Source: Theocolax elegans (taxonomy: Eukaryota; Arthropoda; Insecta; Hymenoptera; Cerocephalidae). Taken from it: a DNA stretch of 64,000 nt. The translations under genes and the position numbers were made by a program. The stretch is from positions 23,638,648 to 23,702,647 of the forward strand of contig CM047425.1 in NCBI GenBank assembly GCA_026168455.1, in the 5' to 3' direction. Shown one piece after another: positions 53,937 through 64,000 of this stretch (the stretch's first letter is position 1; each line of letters starts with the position of its first letter). The notes below the pieces were generated by a model. It was not told the origin of the DNA. It made no database searches and saw only the letters and a list, made by a program, of their open reading frames with translations.

Positions 53937-54323
53937 TGTAAAAGTGATTATTAGTATGAATAGTAAAGACGATACGACAATGGTCAATCTCATTTATTAT
54001 AAAATAAAGATATTACAACAATTTACAGTCTAACGGCATATGCAATAATATTTAATTTAACAACACGCTAACTAATGATGGCTGCGCGCTGACCGCCCGA
54101 TAGCGTCGTCCAAGCAGAGAACCGAGGGCCCGTCGATCTCCACTTACTCTTACAATTAAATCGTAGTTATCGCTTTGGCGGGCGGCGAGCGAGAGCGTCT
54201 ATTTCGATTTTCGACGAGCTTACATTCGTTCTACTCCCTCTCTTCCCACTGTTATGCCTAATCATAATAGCTAATCCTACGATCACATGCGTAAATATAT
54301 ATTAGATATAAATAAACGTTACA
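53937..54323 (-). repeat. 5' LTR (387 bp)
   Basis: Identical to the 3' LTR over the full length on visual comparison. It supplies the promoter for minus-strand transcription of the element. A TATA-rich stretch lies near its outer end. The leader between this LTR and the gag ATG is about 142 bp. Confidence 0.95.
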
Positions 54324-54327
54324 GCTG
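54324..54327. repeat. Target site duplication, right copy (GCTG)
   Basis: Matches the left GCTG at 47455-47458, so the empty site can be predicted as TTTCGAAAGCTG joined to ATTATTTCTGG. Confidence 0.85.
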
Positions 54328-57300
54328 ATTATTTCTGGCTGATAAATGCCGATAGTGACATTGAATAAATTATTCAATTATTAATAGAACTACAAGTTCA
54401 AAATTAAAGATATAGCTAGAAGCTGTACATTCGCAGAGCCACATATAAGCTTAAAAAGGTCGATAGAAGGACCTCCTAATAAAACGAAGTGCACGAGACA
54501 GGTGCGAATTCTATTTTTTTCCAATTTTCTTGGTATGTACACTGATTTTCTGCATTATGTGATTAAATAGCTCATTAAAATTATAACTTTTTAATCTAAA
54601 TTTTTGTTAACCAATTAAAATCCCACTTCCTTTATCTTACAACGAACTATTAACTTCCGAATCTTGGATTTTGCATAAACCGATTAAACTTTGGGAAATG
54701 TTTCCTAGAACAAATATATAAAGGAAGTTTTCGGATTGCTACACTTTTTGAAAAAAAATGAGTATTATGTTTTATAAATAATTTTGATAATACTTTTGTA
54801 CAATACATCATTCGAAAAATAATTTAACACAAAAAAATTAAACTACCCCCTCTGTTACACACGCACTTCTATGATCTACATGAATATATTTTAATCTTAT
54901 TCGAGATTATTATACACATCTACATGAATATTCTACATTTCATTTAGAATAAAAAACCAGTACATACAAGTATTATTATTTTATATAAACAAGTTAAACT
55001 GTTAAATAAATTAAAAAAAATCTCTAGTTTTTAAACTTTTGAGAAAAACCTGTCGGTCAGCTTTTATCAAGTGAAGTAAGTCGCAAGAAGTATTTCTAAA
55101 CCAGAGTAAGAGTTTTGGTATTAAAACGTTGAGAGGATGTGGGAAAGTCACCAGTTTTTCTCTCCGTAGGCTACCCACCTATTCTTTATTTCAAGTTGTT
55201 TGGAAAAACTACAAGTATATATATATACGACTAACTTTAGTTACCACACATCAGTTCATCTTTTTTACAACCAGTACTACATAACCACCCTGTTTTAATT
55301 CTAAATTGGTCAAGCCGCTTTTAAAATAAATTAAAATCAATAATAAACTTCGGTTGAAGTCTATTAGAATAAATTTAGATGTATTTACACATTAGAACTT
55401 ATATTTTATGTTTATTATACATATATAAACTACATTGCATAAATAATTCAAGAAAATATTTTGCTCAACAAAGTTGTAATTGTATGTACATGGACAGTTA
55501 ATGCTCGTTTATTTTTTATAAATAAATAAATAAGTAAATAAATTATTGAATTTTATAATTGTTTTTTTACGTTCATTTGGATTGTGAATTTTGAACTCAT
55601 ATTTCCGTATGTACATTATTCTGGCTATATATAGTTCAAACCAAAAATTGTAAAAATTCTAAAAATTTTACTTCAGAGAATTTGATCATATTTATGATAC
55701 TTGTACATATATTATATGAGTGCACATTCTGTTGGAACACAAATAATGTGCTTCGATGGTAACAAAGTGTAATAAAGAATCAGTTTCGAAAGTTTATGAG
55801 GGCTACGGATATATTTCTAACAATTATTAGCACAAACTTTAAACTACTCAGTCTAGATACTTTTTTCTTCAATTTAAATATAATTTAATATAAAATTGCA
55901 AATGTATATAATACATTTATAAATCTTAGAATAATAGAATTAAAAAAATTATAAAATAATCGAGGAGATAAATAAATTTGGAGTCTATTACGATGAATCA
56001 GTTGCATTTAATACCATACAAAAATGGTTTCAGATCGCAACAATATGTAGAAAATGAGACACCGTGAGCTGAAAGATTTTGAAATAGTGAGAAATGACAA
56101 ATTCTCAAAGCTGAGTTTATAAATTGAAAAAGTTACGCGCTCTGAAAAGTTTTCAATAAAGTAACTTTGCGTATTCATGGATCAGACAAATTCTTTTAAA
56201 CTTAATTCCTTCCAATGAATTGTTAGATTAAAATTGATTAATATTTTTGATTATCAAGATGCTTGTACCATGCAATTCAGATAAGATGTTTAACACGCTC
56301 AAATTTATAATACAAATTATCTGATAAGAAACTATAACTATTCATAATTATTTATATGGAAAATACGAGAAATTTATTAACATTGTGTATCTATAAATTT
56401 GAAAATATAATTTCTCATTAAAAGTTAAAATTTGTTTGTTCCAAAACGAGTTATATTTTTTTAAACAATTATGTTATCATTTTTTACAATACATGTAGCC
56501 TTATATTCATAAATGTGCATAAAAATTAACGATATGAAACCATCCAATAAATTTAGAAACAATTATGGAATCTTAAAATAAAATGAAGAGAAGAAGAAAA
56601 AATGAAACGTGTTAGCCTAAATAAGAAATATTTATATAGTTTCTCAAATGGTTGCATATAGAATATAAAAATCGATACTGTTAAAACTTGATGGCATTGC
56701 CTTTAAAATTTAACGCCTATAATTTTTTATGACTATTTTACTTTCTATTTTATTTTAGTGGTTTTTAAGCTCAAATATTTAAAAAATAATAATAAAGGCA
56801 GAAAAACTTTAGAACGAATAGTTACGATATTTTATATAATATAAGAAGGCAAATCTTGAAAAAGTTTCAAAATATATTAATAATAAAGAGCAGAAAGAAT
56901 TATGCCTAACTTACTACGTATTATATAATTTTCTTATTGTTACAAAGATTTAATTTCTTAACAATACAATGATACAGTATTCTGCACCACATTCTAGCAT
57001 TATACATACTCATACATTGTGCGTGTAATATACAGTAATACGAAGATATAGACTGAATTATTTAATGCAATACGGGCAGTTTTTTTTTGAGGAATTAAAA
57101 ATTTTCATTAAAAATTTTTTGACATTTAAGAGGCTATATCGAACTCGGTCATCGTACTATAGAATCGCATTTCCATTTTTCTCACATTCTTTTATCTTGG
57201 GTTATAAATTCTAGAGCTGTGGGTTCCATTTCATTCCAGTACTATTCTTTCACAGTCAACCAATGTACGACAGGCTCACGTTATTTTAAAATCGTCAATT

Positions 57301-58045
57301 CTGGTACTCGCACATCGATGCATTGATGTATAACGCGTTAAAGTTAGGAGACAAAGTGCAGTTAACTTCTCGCAAAAATATTTCTTATAAGATATTTTAC
57401 ATTAACATTATCGCATTACCTTAGAATTTTACTTTTCTTACTTGACGAATCCAATTTATCGTGGTCAATTTAGATTCGTCGATATCGTTACTTTTTATTT
57501 ATTCATTTATTTATCGTTACATCGACAACGGGAGTATTAGCGATTTCAATTTATTTTCATGTGATACATAGTTTGTTTCATATTAATACACGAAATTACA
57601 TTTTACATTATTATTACACTATTGCAATTGTTACGGTAATTTCAATAGGCGTAATTTATTATTATTATTGTTGCGCTACTGTTTCATTATTTAAATATAA
57701 AAAAATATTTTTATTTGCTAGTTCGAGTTTAAAGCAGCTTTAATATCAATTTTCTTCGTTATATTCAGTGTAATTTATCTTATTTGCTGATTATATCAGT
57801 ATATAGCTGATCACTAATATTCATTATTAAAAAATAGTGTGCATAGTGTGTATTATACTAGGTAATAAAAAATTATAAATTTTTATTTAATCTTAACACG
57901 TAACCGACTGGTATTCTGGTATAAGTTTTTTTATGCGCTTAAACGTAGTACACCTACCTATTGACCTTAACGGACATAATATACACAGCGCACTTTATTT
58001 CGTTATTAAGTACTAGAAAACTCCCAAAGTTTCATTAAAATCGGC

Positions 58046-58112
58046 GACCTAGTGGTACGACATTCTCCTAAGGTAGCTATACGGTGCAGGTTTATAACCT
58101 GGTTGGGATTCC
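58046..58112 (+). repeat. tRNA-like repeat with A and B boxes
   Basis: GACCTAGTGG (58046-58055) resembles a Pol III A box. GGTTGGGATTCC (58101-58112) resembles a B box, 55 nt downstream. CAGGTT-TAT-AACCTG forms a short hairpin just before it. No complete cloverleaf could be drawn, so this is probably a SINE head or tRNA pseudogene. Confidence 0.3.
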
Positions 58113-61100
58113 ACATGAGGACTTTTATTTATAGATCATATTTTTTCTTGGGACAACTAAGAAATATATTACTTAACTTATTATTACAAACTTAACAATT
58201 AAACTAAATGTACGAAAATTTTGATCGTTTATAAAAACACACGAATAAAAGCATTATACTATGTTTTATGCGAGATTGAAATAATATATATATATACATT
58301 TTTAAAATCTACTTTTCTATATTTATTATTTAAATCCCTAAATATTTAGATATATTCTAATGAATGAAACATTTGATCTATTGAAACACCTTGGCAAGGA
58401 GGACGGTTAAGGTGATAATGATATGGACTGGTTTCCGCAGATACTGCTATATTTAAATTATCATAAACTGAATTGCAAAGAAGAAAATCCTGTGATCCTT
58501 TCGGCTTGAAAACGGTAACACCCCATTTGAATCGTGTGGTTCATAAAAAAAAACATATAAATATATTTTTAAAACTAAATGGCGTATTTAAAACTTTAAT
58601 TGAAGTAATAAAACTATCTTGAAAATTTGTACGTTCTTGGGCAATTAAAAGAGAAAAAAATAGTATAGAAGATAAAATTTAAGTTACACGGGATAAAAAA
58701 GTAGTTTAAAATTAAAATTACTTAAAGTTCAGTTATTTATGTCAGTTAAATGGAAATATACGTACAATATTATAATTGTTGTGCAAAAATAGAAAAAAGC
58801 ATTAGATACTCGCGTTAAAGTAAAAAAAAAAAAGGTAATTTCTATATGGTACGAATTTATCTCTTCTTTTATCTTTATGTCTACAATGGGTTTACAGGCG
58901 AACCGTAATCTCATGGGTGTAAAATGGATTTTCGGTTTTGGGAGTAAAAAAAATCACAAATTTTATTTCATTCGAGTAAAATGTGAGGATAATGCAAATC
59001 GTAGATGAAATAGACATATCTGGTTGGCCGTCAAGCATGTTTCTGACTGGGTAATTACCACAACGGTGCTGCAATGAAGGGGACGTCGGACTGTCGCTTC
59101 TGCGTTCAATTTACTATATCATTTCCAAAGTTAGCTAAATAACTAAATTTAGAATATACAGGCTTTGCGAAATCCCTGATGTCTAACGACATTCAATTTT
59201 TTATTCTTTAGGGAGAACTGTCATGGACAAATATTTGATTCTATAATTGATGTAAATAATTCGGATGGCAACTTTCTTCTTTCTTTTTTAAACGGGTGCT
59301 ACAACTACACAGAGGTATTATCTTTTCCTCTTACTGCAAAACCACACTTATTGCTGATTACAAATTTGCTTTGGCGGGGTACAACTTTATTTTGTTTGAT
59401 TAACTAACGAGAACAGGCGATGCGGGTTCTACTTACTCACAAAAATGTTTGACGTTACCTTTTTTTCCACAAAACAACAAACAAACCAACAAATATCGAC
59501 GATCTAATGAATATTGGTTTATCGTGAAAATTTTTATCAACTTCACAAATGTATAAATAATTTTGTCTCGTTAATAAAAGTATACGAGCATTCGAAACGA
59601 AAAACTAACGCATTACAGGATATTACGAGAAATATATAATTAACAAAATCTGTGATAACTAAATACTTTCCACTCTTTTTTCGAAGTTGAAAGATTCATA
59701 TTTTAATAATATTAAAAGAAACTTTATTATGACGACATAAGAAGATAGGGTTTTTAATTGTTTTTTTTACTCAAGATATTTCTTATAAAGTATTTTCTTT
59801 GTACTTTCTTGTAGGTATTATGAATATTAAGCCGACACAGAGAATGTAAAATGGTAAAGATCCGTTTTATAAAGTTTGTTATTTTATTCATTAAAATGCA
59901 TAAACTATGACTATAAATATACTAATAAACTAACTATATTTAATAAATAATTGTGATTTCAATAACTTTATAGTTAAATAACTGACTTGTGTTTTTCTGA
60001 TATGTTAATTTAACACTGTGTGATTATTGCAAGGTAACTGTTTTATTGGTTTGGATGGTTATTTATTTGTTTTTTTAACTAAAATTATAAATAAAATTTA
60101 AGACTTTAAAATAGGAACAAAAATGGCTCCGAAACGTTGTGCAATGTTAAATATTCTCAAATCATGCCATTTACGAGTGAGAAATAATATAAAATACATA
60201 ATCATTGAAAATCTATGATATTTGTTTATACATACATAATAAGTAACAAATTATTAAATTTGGTAATTTGAAGAAAGATCTGTTATTAAAATATATGTAT
60301 TTTTAAAATTAATAAAATTTTATTACTAATTATATGTAACAATAAATTAAATTTATTGCATTAAACATAAATTTTGCTGGTTGATTATTCGTTTGAACAA
60401 TGATAAATTTATTTTCATTGATTTATTCGATTGCTTTGAGTTAATTCAAAGATACGAGTTTTACATATTTCGTGAATTGTAAAAAAATGTTTAATAAAAT
60501 CGGTGACGTCAGGATTATGTTATAACAAAATCAAAAGAACGCGTAATTTTCAATATTATTGCAAAACGTAAAGTTGCGCATTTAACAATATCATATCAAA
60601 GGTGTAATATTTTACTTTGGTAATAATTCAACTACCCGGTAAGTCAGAATTCTGCATAATAATACATATAAATTATTAATTGCACGCTATATCTCTACAA
60701 AGTCAAATTTGACGCGTAAATTATAATATATAATTGTATTAAATCAGTTGAAATCTCTGTATACGAAGATCCGCGTAGGTGTATTTAAATGTATTTCAAT
60801 CAATTAATTTGTTTTAAGTATATGGGTGCGTATATCAATTTAGTAAGGTGTACTATATATCGTTTGCTGGAAGAAAATCCAAGCATGTAGGCTTTAATGA
60901 GTCAATAACAATTTTTGCTTCGGCGGTTCAATACGATCGAGCGTCTACCTATATAAGAGTTCGTAGTCTCAGCTTAAAGAAATCTATATCCTTCGCTTAT
61001 GTGAGAATTATAGCCGATGAACGGATAATGCTCTCCCCTTCCGCTTGGATCTCGACATTATCGCAGATCTTAGAGGACACCTTTTCTCTTTTAAAGGCTA

Positions 61101-62885
61101 CCTCGTAACGAGTATTTCAGAAGTTGAGCGTTTCTTTTTTAACAAGTTTCTAGTGCTTCACACGATAATCCTACCATTATTGCAAAACCAGCAGAAAGAA
61201 GATATATTTAAGACCTTTTATAAACTGCCGTTTCTCGCAGATTTTCTTCATCAATATCGTATCGCTCTCTAATTATCACTGAGCTTTCAAAAATGACGAT
61301 GCCCCTTCGTTACGATTATTTTATATCGTTTGAATAAAATCCGATATTCTCCGTTATTTCAAATAATTTACCACCCGCACAAAATTAACGTTATTCTCTT
61401 GATTTGTAAAACTGTCGTAGAATACTAAAAACTCTTTTCTACGTGCATATATAGATAATAATTTTGGGTGAATAATATACGGAGAAAATTATATACGAGT
61501 AAAAATTACTATAATCATTGAGTAACGAAGTGCCATAGTTGATTAATGAACGTATTTAGAACATTTTTCATAAAAAATATATTACAGGTTTACAACAAAT
61601 TTAAATACATTAATGATAATAAGTCCATGTATTAATAAATAAACAAATGTTCGTTTAAATTGTACTGTAAAATATAATTCTCTATATAAATGCACCAATT
61701 TTCGATACATAAAAATTATGATCTCATAGAAACAATTTTTATTTTTATTTTTTTTAATACCCAGTATAATAAAAATTGATACACAGGATTTGTAATTTTT
61801 TATTAAAATCTTTTTTATAACTATAGTAGTTGTCATGACTATAATGTACACATTAATTAAATAAATTAATAACGAAAGCATAAATTATTTCTATCGTTTC
61901 GAGAACATACCCTCCATCATTGTGGGTAGGTGGCGATTTAAAATAATCTGGTACTCACAAAATCTGGTACTAAAAATTCTCTCAGTTAGTATACAAGATC
62001 ATTGAATATTTCACATAGCAATTGCGACAGCGTTCTAAATTTTATGTATATATAGCGTGTGCGATGTACTAATAGGCATAATTAGTATAAGAAATATTAA
62101 ACTATGAAATCTGAAAATACGAACACAACTTCACCAAATTAAAAAGTACTAATAGAAAAAATGTATTTGTCAATTATTATTTGAGATTATTAATTTGAGT
62201 ATTTCAAAAATTGCTACGTCTTAAATTAAATAAAGCAAATATTTTGATTAAAAATTACTATACCATATTGTATATTTCAATGATTTTTTGCATACAGTAA
62301 TTTTTAGTGCAATGCAAATTTGACACCTTTTGATTAAAAAATATAGCAATTTTCAATACAATTCATAGTAATTTTTAGTCATATGTTTTTCTCTGAACAA
62401 TGTTAAATTTGTTCCATGATGTTTTGATTAATATTACTACGAAAGTGCATTGGCTTGATGTGAAAGGAGTTGACCTGTACTACTTAAATTAAAAGAAATT
62501 CATTAACATGCAAGAATTAACGTCTTTTGATTCTCTTTGTATACATACATTCCAACTGTATTTCAGATATTTCAACAAATTCAACACCACTTGCAAAAAT
62601 ACATTATTACAATTTAGATAACTAAAGCTACGCTGCAGAGTAGTTGTCAACGCTTAAAATTACTTTTCGTTTGGCTATTTTACAATGGAAACAATTTACT
62701 TTTCGCACAAAAAAAGGCATGCAAATTACAATCGTCGGTGGCTATTTTAATTTAAGATTATGTATCTCGCAGCTCATTCGCAGTTGGTCAAAAATGTACT
62801 TTTAGATATGTAACGTGGTTAGCATAGACAAGTATGTGGCAATCACCTTGGTGGAATGCCACCGGTGCACTGTCGGCGTGGTACG

Positions 62886-62966
62886 AGGTCACTTCCTCCT
62901 CGCGCGAGTCAAAAGCGCTGGCGTGGCATTTTGCATCGAGGGTCAGGTTTTAGGTGACCTCGGTCA
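62886..62966. promoter_or_regulatory. Cluster of nuclear-receptor-like AGGTCA half-sites
   Basis: AGGTCA at 62886, GGGTCA at 62940, the palindrome AGGTGACCT at 62952 and GGTCA at 62962 lie within 81 bp of a GC-rich block in otherwise AT-rich DNA. The clustering would suit an intronic enhancer for nuclear hormone receptors, but it is motif-based only. Confidence 0.3.
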
Positions 62967-64000
62967 AGCACACTGACTCGAGCCGCGGTTCTGGGAGAAC
63001 GCACTTTTACCCCCTTTACTCGAAACCGTAACCAAGGTGTATCGACACTAGTACGTAACATTATATACCCCTCGACAACAAAGAGGACGTCGTGTTCAAC
63101 GTTTTTATTTATTTATTTATTTGTTCCAGAGTTAGATACAACTTTTGATGACCGGTGTACAGAGTTGATATTATTTACACAATAATACACTATAACACTG
63201 TCACACACTATTTCATGTCTGAAGGTCCGGATAACAATAATATAAATATACAAAATAAGAAATGCCAAAAAAAGCGTAAAACTTCTAGTCACACTAAATT
63301 ATACAAAAATAGACCTTTTCGCTCATAAAGGTACTACAAGTTCATGTCGGACTTGGATCATACCATACTCAATAGTTTTATTTGTATTTACATTGTATTA
63401 AGGGAGTAAAAAACATAAATAACTTTATCGAATATTTTAAAAAATTTCTTTAACATTTCAACATAATTCTTTAATACATATAATAGCTTTATAATATTTG
63501 AAAATATTCTTATTATATTAAAAATGTCTCAGTTCACATTTGTACTGTCGGACACAAATTACAAGTATTTATATCTTTGAACCATATACCTAAAATGTTG
63601 AAATAAAAATAAAGAAAAAATAATATTTTCAATAATAATTGAATAAACAATTTTTGGGTAGTAATTATTAATCAGAAAATACATACATCCTCAATCCCAA
63701 CATCCTAATTGAATTATCGATGAAAAAAACTAGGAAATTTGGGTACATTGTTTAAAACATGCCTGACAGCTTGACTTTCATAATTTTTTCAAACTTTATT
63801 CTCTTGTTTATAATAAATAAAAAAAGCCATTATCCGAGTCCGACTAATCCTCAGGTTTATTTTCTTCTTTTATTATCAACTACGTCGCTCAAATACGCTT
63901 ACGATATCATACATTGCATTTACAATAAATAATCAATAAATTAAGACAGACATTTGTTCGTAACAGTGTCTTCTTCCAGTGTCCTGAATCCCAACCGCGA

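Larger units (their letters stand above)
47459..54323 (-). mobile_element. Full-length Ty3/gypsy-type LTR retrotransposon
   Basis: A 6,865-bp element inserted antisense to the dopamine receptor. In its own 5'-3' order it has LTR, primer binding site, gag, a -1 frameshift site, protease, reverse transcriptase, RNase H, integrase, a long 3' untranslated region, polypurine tract and LTR. The RT-RH-IN order defines Ty3/gypsy (Metaviridae-type) rather than copia, and the 4-bp target duplication agrees. No envelope frame is present. The LTRs are identical over 387 bp, which indicates a very recent insertion, yet gag and pol carry about eleven single-base frame changes. As given here it cannot make an intact polyprotein. 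Copies elsewhere in the genome are expected. Confidence 0.95.
54328..64000. other. Presumed receptor intron, second part; AT-rich, no supportable gene
   Basis: No receptor exon or other gene is recognised. The block holds a tRNA-like repeat (58046-58112), a half hammerhead-like word near 60126-60143, a GC-rich block with AGGTCA-type half-sites (62850-63000) and many AT-rich simple sequences. Open frames near 60848-61272 and 61582-61881 show no known domain. Confidence 0.55.

Noticed and set aside
54410..54445. Possible hammerhead-like motif after GATATAG
   Set aside because: GATATAGCTAGAAG resembles the 5' part of motifs A and B, but no GAAAC-type 3' core follows.
60126..60143. Sixth hammerhead-like motif (GGCTCCGAAACGTTGTGC)
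   Set aside because: Only the GAAAC side is present; no CUGANGA-like box lies at the required distance upstream.
60848..61272. Two plus-strand open frames in a slightly GC-richer stretch
   Set aside because: No recognisable domain and no convincing splice sites; left as non-coding.
1..64000. CRISPR arrays, bacterial operons, rRNA genes
   Set aside because: No regularly spaced repeats, no operon-like gene spacing and no rRNA-like conserved blocks were seen; the sequence is typical animal genomic DNA.

Overview
The window is AT-rich, intron-dominated animal DNA, most likely from an insect and plausibly a hymenopteran such as a bee. The evidence is one clear exon of an insect-type D2-like dopamine receptor, a recently inserted Ty3/gypsy-type LTR retrotransposon, short foldback elements, tRNA-derived repeats and abundant TA/CT/GT microsatellites. 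There are no bacterial-style operons, rRNA genes or CRISPR arrays. The species assignment is inference from composition and from the receptor.

Layout. Positions 1-14,498 are AT-rich DNA with no supportable gene; they hold one degenerate hammerhead-ribozyme-like motif (2,715), some GC-shifted blocks and microsatellites. Positions 14,499-15,425 and 25,259-25,955 are two copies of one dispersed repeat family, associated with three more hammerhead-like motifs. A 102-bp hAT-like foldback element lies at 21,520-21,621. The first coding exon of the dopamine receptor is at 29,325-29,996 on the + strand. It encodes a long, sequon-rich extracellular N-terminus plus TM1 and TM2, and it ends at a strong splice donor. 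No later receptor exon is recognisable, so the rest of the window (more than 34 kb) is probably its intron. Inside it, a GC-rich block at about 31.4-31.86 kb carries a minus-strand exon candidate ending at a good donor. A fifth hammerhead-like motif is at 43,998, and tRNA-like repeats are at 45,069 and 58,046.

The retrotransposon (47,459-54,323, minus strand, GCTG target duplication) is structurally complete: two identical 387-bp LTRs, primer binding site, gag, protease, reverse transcriptase, RNase H, integrase with a GPY/F-type end, and a polypurine tract. It has no env. Gag and pol are joined by a canonical -1 frameshift heptamer (U UUA AAC) directly before the gag stop, with an 8-nt spacer and a 7-bp stem. 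Despite identical LTRs, gag and pol are broken by about eleven single-base frame changes, many of them in A/T runs. That points to a defective family mobilised in trans, to homopolymer errors in the assembly, or to LTR gene conversion.

The most interesting signals are the five equal-length (34-nt) hammerhead-like motifs, four of them scattered outside the receptor exon's 3' side and one within the presumed intron; the gag-pol frameshift cassette; and a duplicated polypurine-tract/LTR junction inside the element.
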